NCBI RefSeq assembly: GCF_900497805.2
Contig: NW_020948983.1
Location: 19,893,029-19,957,028 of the forward strand
Origin: Vombatus ursinus
Lineage: Eukaryota > Chordata > Mammalia > Diprotodontia > Vombatidae
Direction of reading: 5' to 3'
DNA: 64,000 nt
The notes below the pieces were generated by a model, which saw nothing but the letters and a program-made list of their open reading frames with translations, did not search any database and was not told where the DNA came from. Positions 53,586-62,863 of the stretch are shown here, piece after piece (the first letter of the stretch is position 1; every line of letters begins with the position of its first letter). The position numbers and the translations under genes were made by a program.

Positions 53586-54097
53586 TGGGTACTAGGTATG
53601 GTGTCTCTTCTGGGCAGATTCATCCAATAGGTTCCTTGGACTTAACCTCCAATGGCTAAAGCTGGCTCTCTTTTAAACCCACATAGGTTATGCTCCTCAA
53701 ACTGTAACCTGTCTTGACTGCCTGACCCTACTCCCTGATGGGTGCGGCATGTCCTATTAAACACCTGTTTGCACCCCTGCAAAATGCCATGGTCAACATG
53801 GGGAAAAGAGAAAAAAAGTCCCCTTCAATCCTTACTCCCTTCTGCCTTCTGATAGAAAGAACAACTAGAAACACATTGTGATGTCTCTCAAGGGATAAGT
53901 TCTTCCTTCATAACTGACTCCTTTGTCTGCTGCCGGAAGTCACACTCCACAAGGTTGTTTCCTGCTTGAAGAGTGTATCTATTTAAATGGCCATCAGGAG
54001 TGTGCCCATAATTGAGACCTGGGAAAGACCTTAACTTAAAAAGGTCGGGGTCTCCCACTGGAGACACAACCAGACAAATAGTTGAAGTTGGGCAATG
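53586..54097. other. Unassigned stretch
   Basis: No gene or clear repeat. 53990-54075 has a short G/A-rich motif run only. Confidence 0.35.
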
Positions 54098-54194
54098 CTC
54101 CTCTTCTTCTTCTTTCTTCTTCTTCTTCTTCTTCTTCTTCTTCTTCTTCTTCTTCTTCTTNNNNNNNNNNTCTTCTTCTTCTTCTTCTTCTTCT

Positions 54195-54226
<32 letters not shown>

Positions 54227-54235
54227 CTCATTCTC
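54098..54235. repeat. (TTC)n microsatellite containing an assembly gap
   Basis: Near-pure TTC triplets with ten N at 54161-54170. Long GAA/TTC arrays can form triplex DNA. The true length is unknown, and poly-Ser, poly-Lys and poly-Glu frames over it are artefacts. Confidence 0.97.
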
Positions 54236-54499
54236 CTTCTGTCCTTCTGTCCACATGGAGAGTCATATCCTTATATGTGGGTGCTCTGTCCAAAGGAATG
54301 TAAATTTTGTTCACTTATACTTTGCAAAGTATCTTGAGATTTGGGGGCTAGATTTTTTTCTCCCCTATTTATTTATTCTATCATTGTTTCTTTCAAAAAG
54401 TTGGGACCATGAACTCTTTTGTCTTGTGTAGTTTTGTTTATGATTTCTTGAAATATAGCTCTGAAAACACAGGCTTTGAAAAAAAAACCTATTGTGATT

Positions 54500-54810
54500 C
54501 AAACGGAGTTGCTTGACTATGTTATTAAACCCAAATCATTCTGGCTTTCCCTGATTGGTTGATAATAGGTATTGTAGAAAAGTAGAAAGTCATAGGCATC
54601 CTGGTTTTAGCCTAGAACTTTAAATGGATAGGAAAGATCAGTAAATTTCAGTGTTACCCAGTTGTGCACAATCTTAATTACCCTGACTTTTGTAACTTTA
54701 CGTTCAAGCCTGAATCATTTGCATAAGAGTCTCCTCAGTGGTAAAGAGAAGGATGACCCAAATTGGCATGCCTTTGTGAAAGGCAGACTTGGGAGAGGTG
54801 CATGGTTCCC
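54500..54810. promoter_or_regulatory. Candidate conserved non-coding element
   Basis: Unique text with CCCTGATTGGTTGATAATAG (CCAAT-type ATTGG plus TGATAAT), ATCTTAATTACCCTGAC, GAATCATTTGCATAAG (octamer-like) and TTATTAAACCCAAATC. No repeat is recognised. Function is inferred. Confidence 0.35.
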
Positions 54811-54835
54811 AGACCTTTTCCTGTAGGAATATATA

Positions 54836-54840
<5 letters not shown>

Positions 54841-54905
<65 letters not shown>

Positions 54906-54906
54906 A
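54841..54906. repeat. (CA)n(GA)n microsatellite
   Basis: About 24 CA units followed by about 8 GA units. Confidence 0.95.
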
Positions 54907-55789
54907 TTTGAGAAATAGCAGACATAAAGAAGATCTGGTGCCTCAACATATCTCTTATTTCCAACTTTCCTCCCTAGAAAATTCAGATAATATTTTCTTT
55001 GATGAAATCTTGGCTGAACTGAGATATCTTACTGCTAGTATATTCTAATTTGTAGGAGGCAGCACCAAGATGGGAGGATAAAGGCAGAAACTCACCTGAA
55101 CTCTCTCCAAATCCCCCCAAATGCCTTTAAGTAATTACTCTAAACAAATTCTAGAGCAGCAGAACTCACAAAAAGATGGAGTGAAACAATTTTCCAGCCC
55201 AAGACAACTTAGAAGGTCATCAGGAAAGGTCTGTCACACCAGGGTGAGAGAGGAGCAAAGTCTAGCACAGGTCGTGCCAGCACAGACTAGGCCTCAGCAA
55301 GCCAGGAGCAGACCTCAGGGGTGACTGAAACAGTGGCAGCAGTGGCAGTTTCCAGACCTCTCAGCCCACAGATGGTAAGGGGGTCAAACAACTGGTCAGA
55401 AGGAGACTACAGAGGTCTCTTTGCTAGCACTGAGGCAGAACTCTATTGCTTTGCCCATAGTTGGATCTGGGTCCCAGTCCTGGGTGGCAGTCCCAGGGTG
55501 AGGAGGAACACAGAGCTTACAGCCACAGTGGAGTGGGGACCCTCCTCACAGTTCCAGGACAGAAAAGAATGCTTGTGATCACTCACAGATAGGAGCACAG
55601 GCCAGAAGAGGAGCAAACACCTCTCCTTGGATCAAACCACCTTGGAAGAACTGAAAACTTACAGCTCCCTAGAAGTCTCTCTGAAAACAGCTGCATAAAA
55701 CCCCTGAAGCTGAAGACAGCACACCCTCAACCCTGGAGGCAGAGCACTACTTTAATGAAAAGTTAAAAGTCAAGAAATAGGCTGGGAAA

Positions 55790-56086
55790 ATGAACAAACA
55801 ACAGGAAAAAATTCTGACCATAGAAGGTTACTATGGTGAGAAGGAAGATCAAAACACACACTCAGAAGAAGATAACAAGGTCGAAATTCCTGCATCCAAA
55901 GCCTCCAAGAAAAATATGAATTGGTCTCAGGCCATGGAAGAGCTCAAAAAGCATTTTCAAAATCAAGTAAGAGTGGTAGAGGATAATTTGGGAAGAGAAA
56001 TGAAACTGATGCAAGAAAATCATGAAAAAGGAGTCAACAGCTTGGCAAAGGAGACACAAAAAATATTGAAGAAAATAACACCTTAA
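55790..56086 (+). pseudogene. L1 ORF1 N-terminal part
   Basis: 98 codons beginning MNKQQEKILTIEGYYGEKED, with a charged head and a coiled coil from about residue 45 (NWSQAMEELKKHFQNQVRVV). This fits the trimerising RNA-binding ORF1p of L1. It stops before the RRM and C-terminal domains. Downstream DNA still shows the coiled-coil pattern as 63-bp repeats but with further stops, so this copy is dead. Confidence 0.85.
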
Positions 56087-56316
56087 AAAAACAGACTAGG
56101 CCAAATGGTAAAAGAGGTATAAAAAGTCAATGAGGAGAAGAATGCCTTAAAAAGCAGAACTGGCCAAATGGAAAAAGATGCACAAAAATTCAATGAAGAA
56201 AAAACTTCTTAAAAAGTAGAACTGGACAACTAGGAAAAGAGGTACAAAAGCTCACTAAAGAAAATAATTTCTTAAAAATTAGAATTGAGCAAATGGAAGC
56301 TAATGACTTTATGAGA
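56082..56316 (+). repeat. 63-bp tandem units in the L1 ORF1 coiled coil
   Basis: Units start at 56082, 56146, 56208 and 56271 with CTTAAAAAGYAGAACTGG-like text. About 63 bp equals 21 codons, that is three heptads. Confidence 0.75.
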
Positions 56317-56451
56317 AATAAAAAAAACCCCAATAAAACAAAACTAAAACAATGAAAAAAAAGAAAACAATATTAAATATTTCATTGGAAAAACAACTGA
56401 CCTAGAAAATATATCCAGGAGAGATAATTTTTAAAATTATTCTAATCTGTA

Positions 56452-57154
56452 AATTTTCTCTTATTTCTATTTGTTACTTGTAGGACAAATGAGTTTATTT
56501 GCTATTCACTATTTGTGATGGTCTTCTTTGTAACTATCATTTGAAGGGAAGGAACCAAGCCTTTGGATATAAGTTTGGGTTATTTCTCCCACTTAAAGAA
56601 GAGTGATCAGGAAAGCAACTTGAACCTAAAAATCTCTTCCCCTAGACTAACAGTAATTAAGGGGGCAGATATATGTGTTCTAGTCTGGTGCCCACACTCT
56701 GAGGAGAGTGGAATGGATAGTCTAACCAACATTTTTCTCCTCTCCAGGCAGGAATCAAGGTCTTCCTTGGAGATGAGTGGGTGATATTCAAGAGAGATCT
56801 ATTCATGCCTTTCTGAAATCCAAATTTAGACAAACCCATGTGAACATGAACATAACAACTTATATGAGCAGCATATACCCTACATTTCAAAATGTTTTCT
56901 TTATAAATGCATTCCTCAAAAAAAAAAAGTTGCACTGAAGCTTGATGACTGGTTAGAATAAAAGCAAAAGTGATTGGCTAGATACTAGAACAGCTGACCT
57001 CAAGGAAAATGGCAGTCAAAGGAATGTGGGAGGGGTGAGGTAATCACTTATCTGGTGTAGCAGTCATCTGAATTTGGAATTGAAGATGACTCAGTACCAA
57101 GAAGGTTAGTGGCTCTGGGTTATTTCTAGGAAGGATCTGATTTCCCAGGATAAG
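56452..57154. other. Unassigned stretch
   Basis: No gene or clear repeat beyond a short A-run at 56921-56929. Confidence 0.35.
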
Positions 57155-57200
57155 ATGGACTAGATCACCTTACATGTCCCTTCTATGATCATAAGTAATT
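57155..57200 (+). repeat. MIR3-type tail scrap
   Basis: GATGGACTAGATCACCTTAC and ATGTCCCTTCTATGATCAT resemble the MIR3/CR1 3' end. Confidence 0.5.
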
Positions 57201-57344
57201 AGAGATCTTTGAACTCTAGATGTCTCATTGACTTAAGGACCAGAAAGATCGTGCACTTGGTATTGTGAGCCAGGATTTATGGGTTAGCAAGGTTTAGATT
57301 GTTTACAGTAAAGAGTAAAACCCTGTACCAACTGACAGTGATAT

Positions 57345-57618
57345 GAAGATGATGACGATGATGATGATGATAGCTAATACTTATATAGTACCATGTGCCA
57401 GGCACTTTACAATGATTATCTCATTTGATCTTCACAACCCAGGAAGGTAAGTGCTATTATTGTCTCCATTTTACAGATGAGGAAACTGAGGCAAACAGAA
57501 GTTAAGTGACTTGTCCAGGGTCACACAGCTAGTATGTGTCTGAGACCAGATTTGAACTCATGTCTTCCTAGCTCCAAGCCTAGCACTTTTTCCATGGTGC
57601 CACCTAGCTGCCTGAAAA
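57345..57618 (-). repeat. MIR SINE, complete, beside (GAT)n
   Basis: Reverse copy: AGCTAATACTTATATAGTACC tail, TTTACAGATGAGGAAACTGAGGC, CCAGGGTCACACAGCTAGTA, GTGCCACCTAGCTGCC head. A GAT array (57345-57371) adjoins its tail. Confidence 0.93.
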
Positions 57619-57904
57619 GGTCTGAAGCTAAGTACAATTCCTTACAACCTATAAGAAGCATATTTGGGCTCAAAGTATGTGGCAGAGGGGAGAAATCAAA
57701 GAAGTTTTAGATGCTAGAGTCAGGGCACCAGGACACAGAGGCAGTGGTTCAAGACTAGCGGACAGAGTATGATAAAAAAAATTCCATTGAGACTGACTTA
57801 TTCAGTGATTAAGTAAGCAGATTCTTGGAACATTGAGCCCAAGGTTTCAGATATTCGGAAATTATATTAATTAGTTGATGTCTGTTTATCCTATTTGGAA
57901 TATG
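57619..57904. other. Unassigned stretch
   Basis: Nothing recognised. Confidence 0.35.
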
Positions 57905-58745
57905 TTTCATTTTTTTACATTTCATTTTTCTCAATTGCATGTAAACAAAAATTTTTAGCATTCTTTTTTTTAAATTTTGAGTTCAAAATTCTCTCCCTCC
58001 CTCCTTCTCCTTCTCCCTCCTTGAGAAGGCAAGCAAATTAATATAAATTATACATGTGCAGGAATGCCAAACATTTCCACTTTAGTCATATTGCAAAAGA
58101 AAACAGAGCAAAAAAACCAAGAATAATAAAGAAAAATTTAAAAGTATGCTTCAATCTATATTCAGACTCCATCAGTTCTTTCTCTAGAGATGTATAGCAT
58201 TTTTCATCATAAGTCCTTCAGAATAGTTTTGGATCACTGTATTGTTGAGAATAGTTAAGTCATTCACAGTCATCATAGTACAATATTGCTGTTACTGTGT
58301 ACGATGTTCTGGTTCTGCTCATTTCACTTTTTATAAGTTCATGTAAGTCTTCCCAGATTTTTCTTCGAATTGGACTGCTTGTCATTTCTTAAAGCACAAT
58401 AGTATTCCATCACAATCATATACCACAACTTGTTCAGCCATTCCCCGATTGACGGGCATTCCCTCAATTTCCAATTCTTTGCCACCACTAAAAGAGCTGC
58501 TATAAATATGTTTATATATACAGTCCTTTTCCTTTAACCTCTTTGGGGTACAGACCTTGTAGTGTTGTTGCTGGGTCAAAGGGATGCACAGTTTTACAGC
58601 ACTTTGAGCATAGTTCCAAATTGCTCTCCAAAATGATTGGGATCAGTTCACAACTCCACCAATAGTGCATCTAACCAATAATGATTTAGAGCATTTTTTC
58701 ATATGACTATAGATAGCTTCTTCTGAAAACTGCCAATATATTGCA
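57905..58745 (-). repeat. L1 3' portion
   Basis: Antisense 3' UTR (CTCAATTGCATGTAAACAAA, CTTGAGAAGGCAAGCAAATT), then ORF2 C-terminal DNA (GCCATTCCCCGATTGACGGG, GGGTCAAAGGGATGCACAGT). 5'-truncated and decayed. Confidence 0.88.
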
Positions 58746-59869
58746 TTTTTGATAGTGCTCTGGGATCCACAGAGATAGGCAGGACCTGAACCTAGCTCTA
58801 TCACACAGTCAACAAAGGTTTTTCAGCAGGAGAATGACAAGATTGGTTCACTAATGATCTTTAATGTGCTTACATCCTGGATCCTGGATTCCCTTTGATC
58901 TTCCTGAAGCTGGGAATCAGCCAAATGGAGAAACCTTTTATCATCTACAATAAAGTGGGTATATGAGCTCTGTGTTTGTATACTCTGTCTTCTACTACCA
59001 TCAGACCAGGGTTGTAAAGAAGATCATGAGGTCACAGGCCAATGGATTCCCAGAAATCAGGGTTGACCTTAAGAGGAGATACCAGAAATGAAATGAATGA
59101 GGCTAGCTGCCCCATTGCACCTCAGTGTGTGTGAGGATGGTACATGTGTGAGGAAGGGAGTAGACACTCACCCCTATAGCCCACTCCTTTCTCTAGGCCA
59201 AGCAGTTGGAGAAATTAGAAGTAATTTACAATGGCTGTTGGAACAGCAGGGTGTGAGTATTCACATTGACTTTATGATTGAGGGGAAATTAAGATATGGG
59301 GACCTGGATGGATCTGAAGAGTATGGGTGAAGAGTAGTTAAAGGACACAGGGAGAGCCTTCTGGCAGCTGTGCTTGGATTATGGGGAGCTCTGGACAATC
59401 CTCTCCTCACCCCCACTGCCCTAATTCAGAAGCTCTGATTTTCCAGTGTCTCCAATCCTAGGCCTCCCTAGGAGTTCTGTCCACCTGCAATTCCTACCCA
59501 CAGATGTTCTGAGTCCTTAGGTTGATGTACCTGTTTGCCGAGAGGAATCTGATCAGAGCTCCTATTCAGAAAAGTTCTCATTTCTCTCCCTCACCTCTCC
59601 CCAGCTGGTGTGGGTGGGGGAAGGGGGAGTGTTGGCCTAAACTGGGGAAGAACGGTGCAGACTGGGAGCTCCATACAACAGCTGATCTGCCTGAGCCAAG
59701 AAAAGGAAAAGACGACCGACTGGCCTTGGACAGAATCCCACATTAAAGATTTTCACCCCCGAGTATCTGTGAGAGTTGAGCCCACCTGGGGCTTGGGGAA
59801 GGAGGGGTGGCATGTACACACACCTCACCTAGGGAAGGGAGGGGTGGAGGGGTCCAAGCGGGGTCGGAT
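58746..59869. other. Unassigned stretch
   Basis: No gene is supported. A possible L2 trace lies near 58815-58870. The open frames have no domain. Confidence 0.35.
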
Positions 59870-60320
59870 TCCCAGCCAGCTCCTTCCTCACAGGAGGCGG
59901 CCCATTATCAGGAGTCGTTAAAGAGCAATTAGATGGAAATTAAGCCGAGAACAAGTATTGATTATCTCATTAAGGCCGGGGGAGCCCACTCTGTGGAGGA
60001 GAGTTACTACCACTCACCCCATTATCTGCAAGGTGAAAGCCTGCGGTCATCAGAACCCAGAGATCTATCGATCCCCTCCCCCCTCCGCCCAGACCCCCCT
60101 ACTAGTAAAGTGTCGGCTGGGGAGGGGAAGGAGGACGCTAATTCAATGAAGCTAAAGGGATACCGGGGTCAGAATGGTCTCAATTCCAAGGCTGTGGCCG
60201 GAGCTCATGGCCCGTCTAACTCCCTCTTGCTCGCTCCGAGACCCTTGTAAACCAGGGGTGCTAGCATGAAGGCTGGTCCCCCTTCTCCCACAACGATAAT
60301 TATGCAACCAGACGGGGTTA
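59870..60320. promoter_or_regulatory. Candidate conserved enhancer block
   Basis: Unique, repeat-free sequence packed with homeodomain and POU-like motifs: CCCATTATCAGG, GCAATTAGATGGAAATTAAG, GTATTGATTATCTCATTAAG, CCCATTATCTGC, GCTAATTCAATG and CGATAATTATGCAACC, plus an ATCTATCGATCC palindrome. It precedes the CpG-rich block at 60590. Conservation and activity are inferred. Confidence 0.45.
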
Positions 60321-60589
60321 GAGAAGGAACCTCTCACTTTTAGAACCTGTCACTTTATAACAATCAGTGGGGGAGGGGGTTCGAGTCCCTCCACCCCACG
60401 CTAAAATAAGGGGCGTGGATGGGCAGGAATAGAACTGACCACCCTCAACTTCCCAGGGCCTGGAGCAGCGACTAGACTCTCTAAATTGAGAAGGGGACGC
60501 CTCCAGGGTCCCAGCTGAATGACTGGGCTGAGGGAGGGGCATCCTTGGGCTCAATCCCCTACTCCCAAGTCTATGGCAGAGGTGCTGGA

Positions 60590-61250
60590 CCGAGAGGCTG
60601 GGAGACCGCAACGAATGAGTCTGCCTGCTGTACGCCCCATCCCAATCATATCGCGCGGCTCAGCTTGGAGCTGGGGCAGGCAGCCAGGATGCGGGCGGGC
60701 GAGAGGGGAGGGAGAACCCCCTCCCCGACTCTCGGGTTGCTAGCAGCTGGGGGCTCGACCAGGAGCAGCTGTGAGCCGCGCAGCGGGGGCGCTGGGCCCC
60801 GGCTCGGGGCTCCGGGCTTGGCCCTCTCAGAGCGAAAGAGGAAGCGAGCGAGCTAGCGCTGGGCTCATCTCCCTGCCCCGGAGCCTGGCAACTATTCATC
60901 TTGGTTGACGTTTTCCAATGCCCTAATTGGGAGGTGGGGAGGTGGAGCCCGTTACTCCCCAAAGGTTAAAAACAGCTTAATGGTTCTCTCAGTCACCGCC
61001 AGGAGCTGCCCTGGGTGGGCAAAGTGAGACGGAGAAGGCTGTGGGCCTGGAGCCGGAGCCCGGAGCCCACACTAATGAGCCCCGGGGCTAGCGAGGCCGG
61101 CGGGAGGTGATGGATGACTGGGGGTGGGAGGCGGGAGACACATGCCCAAGAGCTCCGGTAGCAGTTTCTCCTGTGGAGCCGAGGAAGCGGGCGAACTCCA
61201 ACTAGAAAGCCGTCAGTCAGATTCACCGAGGCCTAAAATAAGGGCAAGGT
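60590..61250. promoter_or_regulatory. CpG-rich block without an ORF
   Basis: High GC and frequent CpG (ATCGCGCGGCTC, GCGGGCGGGCGAG, GCGAGCGAGCTAGCG) with homeodomain-like CCTAATTGGG, GCTTAATGG and ACTAATGAG, and paired CAGCTG. No conserved reading frame is seen. Likely a CpG island acting as enhancer or non-coding-RNA promoter. Confidence 0.45.
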
Positions 61251-61960
61251 TAGCTATCACCTCCTTCCCACTGCCCTGGCTGTTGCAGGAAAGCTGGCAA
61301 GGGTCAGCCGGTAGAAAAAGAGGAGGGCGAGGCGTCAATAAGTGCCACAATTGGGAGGATGTACGGTTGTGCTGCGCAGAAGCTAGACGTGATGTCTGTA
61401 ACTTTGTAGACTGTGACCAAGACTCCTAGAATGATCTCGAGAGGGGAAGGAGGAGGAAAGGATGGCCTTACGCCAAAATCTAGCTTCAGACCGCTAAGAA
61501 AGGTCCTAATCCTTGGCGCATGCTTGGTCCCCATCCACCGCAGCTTCCCTAGCCTCCATCTTGCCCTCCCCTTCCCCACCCCAAACCCAGTCAGGTCCAA
61601 GTGTTGGGAATTTAAAGCTTCTGTTTGGTCTCTTTGGGCACTTCGTCCTTTAATTCCTTGCCAAGCCAGCAGCGTGAACCTTAAAAAATTCCTGTCCCGC
61701 CTTCTGTGCCTCACTTCTCCTCAGGCAGCTAGCCTCATTCTCCCAGCTTAGGGGTTAAAGATAGAGACACTCTCTTATTTCCCCTATCATGCCTCGAAGT
61801 TCAAAGGGACAGCCTTAATAGCTGATCTCAATGGAGAACAGGCTACCAATGCCCAGTTATGAGGTGATCGGCAGATACATTCCCCAACAATATGGGAAAA
61901 GTGTTTAATGAAGTTACAACCCTATAACTTGAGGTTGCCATGCACAGCATCAGTCCTAGT
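61251..61960. other. Unassigned stretch
   Basis: No gene is supported. The frames at 61304-61751 on both strands have no domain. Confidence 0.35.
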
Positions 61961-62200
61961 CAAGTCAACAAGCATTTATTTTTTTTCTTTTTTCTTTTTT
62001 TTGGTGAGGCAACTGGGGTTAAGTGACAGTGTCACACAGCTAGTAAGTGTCAGGTGTCTGAGGTCGAATTTGAACTGAGATCCTCCTGATTACAAGACTG
62101 GAGCTCTATCCATTGCGCCACCTAGCTGCCCCAACAAGCATTTATTAAGCGCCTATTTGCCAAGCATTGCGCTGAGCTAAGTAGCATTAGCATCACCTTC
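61961..62200 (-). repeat. L2-like 3' end interrupted by a SINE
   Basis: AACAAGCATTTATTAAGCGCCTATTTGCCAAGCA is a reversed L2-type terminus. The SINE sits after its first 15 bases. Confidence 0.65.
61981..62131 (-). repeat. Marsupial tRNA-derived SINE, perfect 15-bp duplication
   Basis: Reverse SINE with an internal deletion near TTAAGTGACAGTGTCACACAGC. CAACAAGCATTTATT at 61966-61980 and 62132-62146 is a perfect target-site duplication. Confidence 0.96.
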
Positions 62201-62374
62201 CTTTTTTTTTTGAGGGGGGGGGCCGGAAGGTGAGGTTCACTCCTCCAGAAGCCGGAATGGCTAGTATCTGGCAGTCTGTCTCTTTGTTTTCCTCCCTGTG
62301 ACTATCTTTGTCTGGAATCTGATTTCAAAGACTTTACACCCAATGCCCAGGAGAGGGAGAAGCTTGAGGTTTCA

Positions 62375-62440
62375 TCAAATTCAATCATAAGATGTTAGCG
62401 CTGAAAGGGACCTTAAAGATTTTATTCAACCTTCTCATTT
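62375..62440 (-). repeat. MIR3-type tail
   Basis: AATCATAAGATGTTAGCGCTGAAAGGGACCTTAAAGAT is a reversed MIR3/L3 tail. Confidence 0.65.
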
Positions 62441-62489
62441 TTACTCATATTTAATAGTACTTTATACATCTACATGACCTCAGGTCAGT

Positions 62490-62617
62490 GAAGAAGGTAA
62501 TGCAAATATTATTATCTGACTTTTGCCCATGAGGAAACTGAGGCTCAAGGGACGCCATGTGACTTGCCCACGGTTAGGTTGCAATAGCCGGGATTTGAAC
62601 CCAGACCTTTTTATTCC
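62490..62617 (-). repeat. MIR SINE fragment
   Basis: ATGAGGAAACTGAGGCTCAAGG, GTGACTTGCCCACGGTTAG and GGATTTGAACCCAGACC. Confidence 0.8.
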
Positions 62618-62863
62618 TAGGCAGCTAGGTGGTTCAGTGGATAGAGCGCTGGTCCTGGAGTCAGGAAGAACTGAGTTCAAATTCAGCCTCAGACGCTAGC
62701 TGTGTGACCCTGGGCAAGTCACTTAACCTCTGTTCGCCTTAATCCACTGGAGAAGGAAATGGCAAACCATTTCAGTAATCTTTGCCAAGAAAATCCCATG
62801 GACCATATTGGCGTGATATTGTCCACTGGGTCACGAAGAGTCAGACACGAATCAACAAGCCGC
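62618..62863 (+). repeat. Chimeric SINE: tRNA-like head with BovB 3' tail
   Basis: Head GGCAGCTAGGTGGTTCAGTG, core TGTGTGACCCTGGGCAAGTC, then BovB-derived ACTGGAGAAGGAAATGGCAAAC, TTGCCAAGAAAATCCCATGG and GTCACGAAGAGTCAGACACG. This sense copy shows the join clearly. Confidence 0.92.

Larger units (their letters stand above)
55055..56437 (+). mobile_element. L1 LINE with intact 5' end but missing its 3' three-quarters
   Basis: It starts GGAGGCAGCACCAAGATGGG, which carries the CAAGATGG (YY1-type) motif usual at L1 5' ends. A GC-richer 5' UTR of about 730 bp and an ORF1 start (55790) follow. It stops inside ORF1 with no ORF2, 3' UTR or poly(A). The flanks share TATTCTAATTTGTA (55041-55054) and TATTCTAATCTGTA (56438-56451), a possible 14-bp duplication with one change. 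Confidence 0.85.

Noticed and set aside
54012-54431. Poly-Ser, poly-Lys, poly-Glu and poly-Phe frames
   Set aside because: They are translations of the (TTC)n microsatellite across an N gap.
59097-59330. 77-codon + frame (starts MRLAAPLHLSVCEDG)
   Set aside because: No domain, no splice support and no conservation evidence available. Treated as chance.
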